DNA from: Tenrec ecaudatus
Lineage: Eukaryota > Chordata > Mammalia > Afrosoricida > Tenrecidae
Reading direction: 5' to 3'
Assembly: GCF_050624435.1 (NCBI RefSeq)
Contig: NC_134540.1
Coordinates: 27,938,501-28,002,500, forward strand
Length of the DNA stretch: 64,000 nt
Shown piece by piece: positions 11,736 to 22,282 of the stretch. Each line of letters starts with the position of its first letter. Position 1 is the stretch's first letter. The position numbers were made by a program, and so were the translations under genes. A model generated the notes under the pieces. It made no database searches. It was given only the letters and a program-made list of their open reading frames with translations, and was not told the DNA's origin.

Positions 11736-12915
11736 GACATACTCCACCTGAGAATTCTCCTCCTGCTTCTGAGATAAGATATTACCCCCATCAGACTGGC
11801 AAATTGGAATGATTCTTACTTTAGAGTTTCAAGTTTTTACAAGCACAATTAACCCTGTTGACAATCATTCACAATTGAATATTATTCAGTTAGCATTTTT
11901 CTCTACTTTTGCAAGAAACCCTTGAGGAAGAGAGGAAGCAAATCTAATTTTCATGGTCCTACCAAGTTGTTTAGTGATAGTTAAAAACAAAAAAAACCTT
12001 ATCAAGTAATTCACTCCACAATAATAATAAAATAACATTATTTTAAAAATATGTATTATACATAAAATGTATGCCTCTCTTTGACAGTCTTTAAATAATT
12101 ATTTTGAACTTGATGATAATATCCTTACGGAGTGTCCACTAATAAAGCCTGGCTTTTTTTTTGGAAAACATTATATATCTAAAAAAGACACCACAAAAAG
12201 TAAGCAGTTACGTATTTTACACTTTGAGCAGATTTGTAGTCCTGCTTTTTTATCAACTTAGATAAAACTAAATATATATATTAGACACCATAATTTATAT
12301 AGATACCCATTTATTCTGTTTCTTCCACATGTTGTTTTCATATGCAAATTTATAGAGTTAATCAAAATTCAACTTTACAAAAGCTATTGGATTCAAGTAC
12401 CCCAACTAGCAAAATTGGAAAAAGTAAAAAAAGTTAAATGCTTTTCATAATACAGCACATTTAAATTTCATAGTAAATGCATATACTTATATATGTAACA
12501 TAATTTATATGACACATTATTATGCCTTATTTTCCCAAATCACTTTTGATTCAAGTATATTTCATAATGAATTATTAATTTTAAGACTACATTGTTGAAT
12601 TAAATTTAAAATGCATATATGTTATCATTAAAGACTGACATAATTGCTCTCTTCAAAATGACCTTATAGTCCTGCATATGAATTATACTGCTATATAAAT
12701 ATACATATATAATTTTAAAGTGAGCATTTAGATTTGATAGCCATTATCTTAAACTTAATGTGAGTTCAGATATACATTTATGATTAAAATAACAAGGTGG
12801 TAATTTGCATGGATATATAATTTGATAAATAATGTAAATAAAATAGATAATAATTTCATAAATCTAATTTACTGCCTTATGTCTTGTGAAATATTTTGCT
12901 GTTTTCATCCACTAT

Positions 12916-12951
<36 letters not shown>

Positions 12952-13720
12952 CCCATCAAATAATATTTTTAGAAATTCTAATGTTTTGTTAAAATGTTGT
13001 TAGATCCTATATTTAATAAATCTTTTTTATTAGAGTCAAATGCATAGGATAATAAGAAGGGTAATTTGCTCTGAAAGCTTTATGCAAACAGATTAGTGTT
13101 ATTCATATTCAATCCAATTTTATTTCTTCTTCTTCTTCCACAACTAAATGTTCACTCTCTTGATCCCACAGAAACACATACGCAATAAAAAACATATTCA
13201 AAAGTCATATACGAGCATGCAGAAATTGGTGAAAGTGTGCTGAAAATATTTAAAGGCTAGTTTTATGAGTTTGTTTCTGAGAACTTAATTCATCCTTCAA
13301 CCTACTTGCCACGAATCTAAAAGGACCCCATGTGAACCATTATAGAGGACCAGAACGATCTTCTCTACTGGCACTTCCCCAAAGTATAGGACTTTCAAAA
13401 ACTGAAGCAGTTTCATAGCACACAATCACTGTCCAGTCTTGGCTTCTAACCAGTACACAATATAATAAAAAAGATCTGTGCTTTCTAGACCATTTTGAGT
13501 TTTATAAGTAGAATTATAACTACAAAAAGATTAAATTCTTGTAGTTTATACAGGGAAGTAAAAGCCACAAATTTTTTTGAATATACTTAAAACAAATAAG
13601 GAACGTGCTTTACAATATAGCAGATTACTTATAAAATCACTGGTGGAATTACTTAATATTTATGAAGAGTGGGCAAATAATAAACCATAATATTCTTTTA
13701 AATCTAGTTACAATTTCTGA
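11736..13720. other. AT-rich, probably unique sequence
   Basis: About 2 kb of very A/T-rich DNA with no open frame of note and no named element except a (TA)n microsatellite. Confidence 0.5.
12920..12950. repeat. (TA)n microsatellite
   Basis: About 15 uninterrupted TA units. Confidence 0.95.
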
Positions 13721-13721
13721 G

Positions 13722-13920
13722 GGATCCCTGATTCTTCAGTGGTTAAGCACTAGTTGAGTAATTGGAAGGCCATGCATTGAATCTACAAGCCACTTCAGAG
13801 GAGAGCGATAAGGCCATTTGTCCCATAAAGATTACAACCTTGAAAATACCACTGGGAAGTGTTGCTCTTCAACATTGCTATGAGTCAGAACTGTCTGAAC
13901 ACCAGTGAGTTTGGTTTAGG
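13722..13920 (+). mobile_element. AfroSINE (sense)
   Basis: Head 'gggatccctgattcttcagt', body 'aaagattacaaccttga' and end 'tgctatgagtcagaactg' are in AfroSINE order. It is full length but diverged. Confidence 0.8.
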
Positions 13921-14594
13921 TATAATTTCTCTTATACATTATATTTATTCTAATTGTCCTCTGATACTTTATATATTTTAATTGAATTCTCATTTCAAAA
14001 AATTATACAAATATAGATAGATCTTTTCACATTGATGCATTAAAGAACTGTATACTATGACCAAGATAAATCTAATACTTACTGTATGAAATCTTTATAA
14101 GCAGAAGATACTACAGCATGCTTCAATAAAATTTGAAAAAATAAATTTTAAAGGTAAAAATGCAGAACCTTTTATTTGACTTGGAAGTAAATCATAATTT
14201 ATAAAATAAAAACCTATATAAAGAAGGTCAAATGACAATATTTACACTTTTATAGCTTCCATTTTTCTGTATTTGTTTTTTAAAATGCCAACTAAGCATT
14301 ATATTGACATAGATAATATGATTAATTAAACTAATCTTTTTATATTTCAACCTTATAATAATCATTTATAAAACTCAAAGCATACTAAAACTAGGAAAAT
14401 ATTATCAATTGGAGCCAGGGAGCATGCAATTGTATTTTTGAGAATAACGTGGTAGAATTATGATGAATTGAAGAACATATCCTCTAGAGTGGATATAGTA
14501 TATAGCTATATATATTCATAATATAATAAAGACCAAAGCCTACATTCCTCCAGAGTAATTCATCATTTTAATTGAGAGTTTACCAGATAAATTT
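13921..14594. other. AT-rich sequence, nothing recognised
   Basis: Very A/T-rich, without gene or named repeat. Confidence 0.5.
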
Positions 14595-14805
14595 GGAGAA
14601 TGAATAAGGAAGATCAAAGAGGAATAGATTCATTTGAATTACAGTTCTGGCGAACAGTTTTGAAAGTACTATGGATTGCCCAAAGAGCAAACAAATCTGT
14701 CTTGCAAGAGATTTACCAAGAATGTTCCTCGGATGCAAGGAGCCTCATCATAAACACTTTGGACATGTTATCAGGAGATATCAGACTCATTTGATTTCAA
14801 GCTAA
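14595..14805 (+). mobile_element. RTE LINE fragment (sense), C-terminal region
   Basis: 'gaataaggaagatcaaagag', 'ggattgcccaaagagcaaac', 'aaatctgtcttgcaagag' and 'ctttggacatgttatcagg' follow the sense order of the RTE C-terminal coding end. The 64-residue frame at 14600-14794 is a piece of this degraded ORF. Confidence 0.82.
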
Positions 14806-15057
14806 TTTGGCAAATTATTGGAGGCTAATTTTTTATTAGAGTGAGATTGAGAAATCCTGTGATCTCAGCCTTCTGGGGGTGACAAAATAGTCAGGAATCC
14901 ATTAGGTTCACCTGGTAACAAACAAACATTTGCTCCTGTCTTTGTCAGAGGGAAAGGGAAAGTCAACAATTGTCAGTACATGCATCATGTTTTCCATAAT
15001 GCGTCCTCCTCTCTAGTGGAAAGATTTTTGACATAGATTCATCCCATTTTGAGAAAA

Positions 15058-15232
15058 CCTAGTGGAACAGTAGGTTATGCTGTGTCTGCTAACCTAAAGG
15101 TCAATGATTCGAACTCCTCACCTACTTTGAGGGTGGTCTGCTTTGGTACAAAGGAACAGCCTTGGGAACTACATTGATCTGTTCTATTCTGAATTCTAGA
15201 GTATCTGTGAACAGGAATCCACCTGATAGAGG
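15058..15232 (+). mobile_element. AfroSINE (sense, degraded)
   Basis: 'gctaacctaaaggtcaatg' followed by 'attcgaactcctcacc' marks the B-box region. 'gtacaaaggaacagccttgg' and 'gatctgttctattctgaat' follow in family order. Confidence 0.65.
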
Positions 15233-15637
15233 TAGGTTTCCCACCTGGGGAAAGGGCGTTTCTTGGACTCTATTGGCACTAGCTAACTTGCAAAAGGGAG
15301 AAGGTAAAAAGGAAAACAAAATGAATCACTTGTGATTTCCCTGGATCCCTGATGCACTAAAAAGTGACATTTAATTATAAGACTATACAACACTTATTTT
15401 TCACCACGTCAAACCCAAGCTTTAATAGGGCCATTGTTAAGCAACATATTATCACTGAGAGGGCTTCAAGTTATTAATGCTGTAGATGGAATAATACTTA
15501 GGGTATGTAATTATTAATTTTTATTATACTTTATGACCTTTTGTACCAAATAACTATATTTCTACTTAGAAAGGAGAACCTTATTTTGAAACCATAGCAA
15601 AAGATCCAAGGTTAAACTTAGATAGGTCTGATACAAA
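15233..15637. other. Unrecognised intergenic sequence
   Basis: About 400 bp with no supported gene or repeat. Confidence 0.45.
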
Positions 15638-15832
15638 TAAAACTCTCTCACTGCCATGGAGTTAGTCTGATTCATAGCCATCCTGTGGGGCAGAAGAACT
15701 GCCTCATTGTGTTTCTCAGACCATAATTCGTTATAGATATAGAAAGTCCCGTATGTCTCCCATGCAGTGTCTGGTGGTTTTGAACTAATGACCATGTGGA
15801 TCAAAGCCCAACATGTAATCACTACTTTGCCA
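15638..15832 (-). mobile_element. AfroSINE (antisense)
   Basis: 'tctgattcatagccatcctg', 'ggggcagaagaactgcc', 'ggtggttttgaactaatgac' and 'gtaatcactactttgccagg' form an AfroSINE reverse complement, nearly full length. Confidence 0.82.
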
Positions 15833-15865
15833 GGTCAATGACCTACCTTATCTCTTTCTTTCACT

Positions 15866-16282
15866 GGGAGCTGGAGGCACAGGGAATCCAGGGTGGACGA
15901 TACCTTCAGGACCAGGGGTGTGAGAGGCGATGCTGGGAGAGTGGAGGGTGAGTGGGTTGAAAAGGGGAACTGATTACAAGGATCCACGTGGGACCTCCTC
16001 CCTGGGAGATGGACGGCAGAGAAGGGGGGGAAGGGAGACTCCGGGTAGGGCAAGATATGACAAAATAACAATCTGTGGATTATCAAGGACTCATGAGGGA
16101 GAGGGGAGCAGGGAGGGAGGGGAAAAAAAAGAGGACCTGATGCAAAGGGCTTAAGTGGAGAGCAAATGCTTTGAGAGTGATTAGGGCAAAGAATGTATGG
16201 ATGTGCTTTATATAATTGATGTATGTATATGTATAGATTGTGATAAGAGTTGTATGAGCCCCTAATAAAATGTTTTTTAAAA
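15866..16282 (+). mobile_element. Truncated tenrec-type L1 3' end, single tail
   Basis: Starts 'gagctggaggcacaggg', runs through the guanine-rich blocks and ends 'gagcccctaataaaatg' plus tail. It is closely similar to the copies at 0.2 and 29.9 kb but lacks the second tail unit. The minus-strand 167-residue frame here is read antisense to the L1 and is not a gene. Confidence 0.88.
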
Positions 16283-17639
16283 ATACAGAAAATGTTGAAA
16301 ACCAGATCAGGTCCAGCATGCATCAGAGGGGGGACCAACTGACAGAGGTCTAACTATTCAAGTCTGATTTATGTACAATTATTTTCTATGTTAATGCATA
16401 GTGCATTTTAATGTCTGCAAATGTATGCACTAAGCTTATTCATAATTTACTTATCATAATTTAATTATCTTATTAAATAATTATTTGGGAAAAATATTTG
16501 TAAGCACTGTCATAGGTGCTCTGGGAAATATGAAGTAAAAGATTAATGTATGCATTCTCAGCTGTCTGAAATAATGCAGGGAGAAAAAAACATGTCCAGG
16601 TTCTATGGAAGCAAACCAAATATGTATCTATGAAACATATAAATGTTCTATCCAGCATATTCAATTTTATAAGCTAAAGACAGAATCCTGGATGATTTAA
16701 ATAAAGAAATGATGAAGGAAAAGATAAAAACTAAATCTAACTGTTGCATGATAAGGAATAAGGTAGTTCCTTATTCCAGAAAATAAAATATTAGAACAAT
16801 AATAGAAACTGAATTTGTGCCTTTTCACTTAGGAAATAGAAATGAATGCTTTTTGTAACTTAAATATTGGCATTGGAAATTTTGTGAAAACCTCAATTTC
16901 TAAAATAACCATCTACCAATCAGCCAGTAGACAATAATGTCTTTATCGCCATGTATAATCTTTTTACTGAAACATTTATTTATTAGTAAAATGAGGAAAG
17001 TGAGAATGTATCAAAGGTTGTTGTAGAGATAATGTGCATATAAAACAACTGAGCAGGTGCTTGAAACTGTTATTTACAGTATTTTAGCTGTTGACTTGGA
17101 ATAAGGGAAGTTATATTTGATAAAGTCTCTGGAGAGCATAATGCAAGATTAATATTTGAAGAACTGCTTCCAAGATGCTCCTGTTCAAGAAAGCTTGTTT
17201 AGCAAAATTACAAAATGAAGAAAATAAATAAAAAGAGAAGATTGGTTTCTTAGCAAGACTATCTCACTTTTTAATGCAAAAGTACCAAAAATATAGAACA
17301 ACACTAGAGGAAATAGAGAACCAATAAGTTATCTCAGCAGATTGTTTGTAGTTACTATTTTCCTGTTTTTTAATGTGGAATATCAGCATATTTAAAAGTA
17401 TCTTGGAAGAACTGCCAAAAATGAGCAATGCCAGAGATAAAACAACCACAAAAAGTAGGAGTCTGAGATTAAGATAAAATATTTACTATATTAAAAAAGA
17501 CAATACAACAAGGAAGCAATTCATGTCATTTAGTATAATATCTTGGTTTCTAAGAGTGGCTCATGTAATACAAATGCCAACTACTTTTTGTCTATATTGC
17601 AACTTCCATTGTCTAATCAATCAGTTGATCATAAATTGG

Positions 17640-17770
17640 TGCTGCCGCTGCCTTGCAGCAGAGGATGAGAATGCTAATTTGGCTATTACTCTACTGCAAA
17701 GCAGCTGTGATTGCAACCTCCTGAGCACTGAAAATACTTCCTCCCAGACGCATGTAAAACTTTCATAAGA
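17640..17770. other. Candidate conserved non-coding element
   Basis: A less A/T-rich island with CAG/CTG-type words ('gctgccgctgccttgcagc', 'ctgcaaagcagctgtgat') inside an AT-rich interval, with no repeat signature. Enhancer-like elements in gene deserts often look like this, but nothing here proves function; the 81-residue frame has no domain. Confidence 0.25.
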
Positions 17771-18724
17771 GAAACTTCAAAAAAAGCTAAGTATGCATAT
17801 TTATAATTTAGTGAGATATATTTTGCATCATGCTGTTATGTTCTGCGACTCAGCAAGAATAAATATCATGTCCTGAGACTTCTCCTCATAAACTGTGTTT
17901 CAACAGTCAAGTATAACATATACCTTTTAATAATCAATATAGTTATTTTGAACTTAAGAAGCAACCCTGGTGTAAAAGAAAAAATGCTAATTGAAGACCT
18001 CCCCTGTAAAGTCAATGCCCCATCCCCAATACCATTAATATATTTGATATAAATTTGCTTGTGAAACCTGTAGTTCTAGTTTTACTCGAGTATTACATAT
18101 CATTTATATTTTAAATAAAGCTCAAGATGTCAAGAATATGTATTTAACATTACAGCTTCTGGTACTTTAGTTCAGAGACAGCTATTTCTATACCTGTTTA
18201 TGTTACAGAAACTGTTTTATTTTAGTGAGTGATAACCTATGGTACTTAGTCTCATTTTAAACTTGACATGTTAACAAAAGTAGCATCATAAGCAAAACAA
18301 GAAAAAAAACCCTTGCTCATTGTCACATAACCACCAGTCCATTTTGAAATTAATTATTTTTAAATTGCCTAAGTAAATAAAAATTTTAAATAATTCAGGA
18401 GAGTAAAGGTCCCTTCACATTTTCCCTCATACATTTTGAAACTGTAAAGCCATGTGTATATGAGCTAAACATTTGCACCAAGAAAGAGACAAAGACTCAG
18501 TATGGGGATAAATATGACTTTCACTTTTTTTTTCCTTTGCAAGAGTCTGGTAACATAACATGCAAGTTAATATATTAATATTTTTAAAGGCACAAATGTT
18601 TTCAAGATTTCAAGGGCTCTCAAATGTGTGAGTTCTTGCTGAAGGCTACAATGAATGATGGTGATCATTTTGTGAACACCCTGGACATGAAATATGACAT
18701 TTCATGCTGCCTTACATTTTAAAG

Positions 18725-18748
18725 ACACACACACACACACACACACAT
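18725..18748. repeat. (AC)n microsatellite
   Basis: Eleven or twelve uninterrupted AC units. Confidence 0.95.
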
Positions 18749-19542
18749 GATTAGAAATAAAAATAAATGCACAAAAAATACTAAATCAGATAACATTGTT
18801 TTCCTAATACTACAAAGGAATAACAAAAACAAGTGTCCAAAATAAAATATGTAACCAATTGATGTACAATAAAATTACCTATTATCACCATTATAATAAT
18901 AATACCCTCTACTTTTACAATGTGCATATACTCAAAATGTAAAGATACTGACTAGTGTACAGAACCATGAAAGCATCTAATTAACAAACAGAATGAATGA
19001 CTACTGAAATTTTATATATACAAAGATTAAATTTCAAATTACTTTCTATTCTACTTCTTAGTTATCTATTTTTCATCTTTATCTATATTATCTGTCAATG
19101 TTAGACTTTTATTTCTGACACAGATTACCAGGTTTTTTTTCATTTTCAATTGCGATTTTTTCATGTTGATATGTAGCCAGTTAACATATCCCTTCTAGCC
19201 ATCATTCATAATATTATAGATTATTAATCTGTACTCTCTGCCTGTATTCTAATCCCAATTTGGGGAGAAGTCTGTTTTATGAATGAAAAGTGTTAAAGTG
19301 GGATTACCGGTAAATCTCTAATTTAGTAGAGAGTATGAAACAAGTCACACTGTTTATTTCCAAAGTGGGGTTTGGTCCGCTGAGGACAAAAGGCACATGT
19401 CAAAATCACTTCTCAGTGTGTAACATCCATCTCGGATAAAGATATTCTAGGAACAGCAGAAATTGATCTTCTAACCAGGTTTCAATTCCTCCCCATTGCT
19501 TCAACCCACTCATATGGAGCAAATTCCCATTCATATTATTGT

Positions 19543-19810
19543 TGTTGATAGGTGCCATCAGATTGAATCAATCTAACTCATATCAATGCTGACAAATAGA
19601 ATGGTATTCTTTGATATAAGCCAACTTTTTAAGGGATTTCAGACACAGTTTTGAAATTGATATTTAGTAATTGAAAGGTATGTTGTTATTAGGAACTCTG
19701 AACAACAGAACAAATCGTGACGCAGTCCTTACGCCAGCCCCACAAGTGACATTAGGTTTGAGGCCATTCTTGATGCCATTGTGTTGATCCACCTTGTTGA
19801 GAGTCTTCTT
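19543..19810 (-). mobile_element. RTE LINE (antisense), left half of the L1 target
   Basis: Antisense RTE 3'-end sequence ('gttgttgataggtgccatca', later 'gccattgtgttgatccacc') up to 'gttgagagtcttctt'. The large L1 begins there, and the RTE resumes at 31810 with 'gagggtcttctttttcactg'. An unrelated stretch of ~60 bp lies near 19620-19682. Confidence 0.85.
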
Positions 19811-22100
19811 TTTTTTTTAATCTCTTTATTGGAGGATCATACAATTCTTATCACAATCCATACATATATCTATGGTTTCAAGCACATCTGTACATTCGTT
19901 GCCATCATCATTCTCAAAACATTTGCCTTCTACTTGAGCCCTTAATATTGGCTGTTCATTTTCCCCCTCCCTCTCCACTCCCCTTACCTCATGAATCCTT
20001 CATAATTCATAAATTATTATTATTTTGTCATATGTTACACTGTCCGGAATCTTCCCCCTCCATATTCTCTGCTGTGCATTACCCAGAGAGAAGCCTATAT
20101 GCAGATTCTTGTAATTAGTTCCCCCTTTCTACCCAACATTCCCTCCACCCTCCAGGCATTGCCACTCTCACCACTGGTCCTGAAGGAGTCATTTGTCCTG
20201 GATTCCCTGTGTTTCCTGTGTTGTTATCTTACATCGAGAACTGGAATCATGATAGTGGGGGGGAGCATTTTGGAACTAGAGGAAAGTTATGTTTCATTGT
20301 TGATACTCAGCACCCTGACTGGCTCATCTCCTCCCCACAACCCTTCTGTAAGGGGGTGTCCAGTTGCCTACTGATGGTCTTTGAGTCTCCACTTTGTACT
20401 CATTCACATTTAAAATGATATGATTTTCTGTTCTTTGAAGCTTCATACCTGATCCCTTCAACACCTCGTGGTCACACAGGCTGGTGTGCTTCTTCCATGT
20501 GAGCTTTGTAGCTTCTGAACTAGATGGCCACTTGTTTATCTTCAAGACTTTAAGACCCCAGACACTATATCTTTTGATAGCCAGGCACCATCAGCTTTCT
20601 TCACCACATTTGCTTATGCACACATTTTTCTTCAGCAATCGTGTCGGGAAGTTGTGCATCCTGGAATGCCAATTTAATAGAACAATGTGTTATTGCATTA
20701 AGTATTTGCTTGAGTGAAGCCCCAATGTCCATCTGCTGCCTTAATACTAAACCTATAAATACATGCGTATATATCTGTGTCCTCTCACTCTTACATAAAT
20801 ATGTTTACATATGTATATTCCAGTCTTTAGAACTCTATAAATACCCTTTGTCACCTAGTTCTTTCCTCTATTTCCTTTTACTTTTCTCTTACTTTCCTCG
20901 TGTCCCACTATCATGCTCAGCCTTCATTTGGGTTTCAGTAATTTCTCTCGGTTACCTTGCCCTTGCTGAATCCCTACCAAGCCTCTCAAACCCTCCTTAC
21001 CACTTATTTTGGATCACTGTTGCTTCCCTGTCCCTGGTTTTTCAGCACCACCTCCTTACCCCTACCTTCCCCACTCCCATGTCCTCCCAGAACCATTGGT
21101 CCCATTGGTTTCTCCTCCAGACTATTCATCCAATCTATCTTATCTAGATAGATCTGTAGAAATAACAATATGCACCAAAAATCAAATCATAGCAAGATAG
21201 GTGATGAGTGAGAACACAGCGATGACAACAAAAAAGGAAACCAATGACCCATAGAAGAATAAATTATTAAATGAAAAAAAATTAAAGAAAGAAAAACCTG
21301 TAAATAGATCAAGGTCTGATTTTTTATCTCTAGGTGTGTCCTTCAGTCCGGTCTGATGGGGCACCATGCTCTGGCCCCAGAGTCTGTTCTTTGTACTCTC
21401 TCAGGGACTCCCTGCTTTGCTCCCCTGGTTGCTCTGCCGCACGCTTTTAGTGGTTTGCCTTGGTGTCACAGGGTCAGTCTGGGCCAGTCCTAACACTGAG
21501 TCTCCAGTGTTGTCCCTCTTAGGTTCCTGGGCCATCAAGGGATGGCTTGTCTCATAATGGGATCAACCATTTTGTCCACTCTGTCTATTGGCTGTTCAGA
21601 GTAAGGATATCATCCTCCAGGCCTGGTGGGTCAGGATGTGCTCCACTCTCCCTTCCTCCCCCTAAATTTTCTCCCATTTGCTCTGACTGAACATGCCCCT
21701 CTCTGATAGCTGCAGCTTCAGTGCCGGCCTCTTAAGTAAATTCTTCTGGAGTGAGGGGCAGTTGTCCACATAGCTGGTGTGGGGGCCAAGCCCTCAGGCC
21801 TCTCCACTGACTCCCCACTCCTTGTGGGCACACTGCATTCCTCTCACACTGGCTTTACATCTGATCTCTTTCCCTGAGGAGAAACAAACAATACCCTCCC
21901 CTTGAGAGGGTCAGTGCCCTATTCCCCCATCACACATCTTTTTTTCCCCCCTTTCCTCCTTCCACCCCTTTTTTAAATTGGCCACCATATGTGTCCCTGA
22001 ATTTGGTCTGGCCCTTGCCATACTACCTGGACCTCACCCCTGAAGTGTTTGTATACATCAGCTTTTTCCCTGTGCCCCTTTTGAACTTACCTTTCTGTTC

Positions 22101-22104
<4 letters not shown>

Positions 22105-22136
<32 letters not shown>
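22105..22136. repeat. (AT)n microsatellite next to a templated insertion
   Basis: About 16 AT units end exactly where the copied ORF2 segment begins. A shorter (TA)n (22268-22279) follows the copy. Confidence 0.9.
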
Positions 22137-22139
<3 letters not shown>

Positions 22140-22268
22140 AATTTCACATCATCCTTCCCCAGTTGAATACCATTAGTATCTTTCCTGTGTCTTATGTTGT
22201 TAGCTAGGACCTCTAGTAAGATATTAAATAGGAATGGGGACAAGGGGCATCCTTGTCTGGTCCTCTTT
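22137..22268 (-). repeat. 132-bp copy of the ORF2 reverse-transcriptase segment within the 3'UTR
   Basis: This segment matches 24009-24140 over the same 132-bp length in the same orientation, with about six substitutions and no indels. The source lies in ORF2 just downstream of the reverse-transcriptase core on the L1 sense strand. The copy sits between two TA-repeat tracts in the 3'UTR, where no other fragment in the window shows it. It looks like a local templated insertion. Confidence 0.9.
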
Positions 22269-22282
22269 ATATATATATAAAC

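Larger units (their letters stand above)
16283..19542. other. Long AT-rich interval, largely unique
   Basis: About 3.2 kb without a recognised gene or named transposon. It holds a CA microsatellite and two segments of more balanced composition (around 17.6 and 18.6 kb), described separately as possible conserved non-coding DNA. Confidence 0.5.
19811..22282 (-). other. 3'UTR of the large L1
   Basis: About 2.5 kb from the poly-A end to the ORF2 stop. It supplies the template that the truncated L1 fragments elsewhere in the window match. It includes pyrimidine-rich plus-strand blocks (20.9-21.1 and 21.9-22.0 kb), an (AT)n tract at 22105-22136 and a misplaced ORF2 segment at 22137-22268. The plus-strand frame at 20641-21147 (168 residues) is antisense to the UTR. 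Confidence 0.8.

Noticed and set aside
20641-21147. 168-residue plus-strand open frame
   Set aside because: Lies antisense in the 3'UTR of the large L1; no domain and no splice context.
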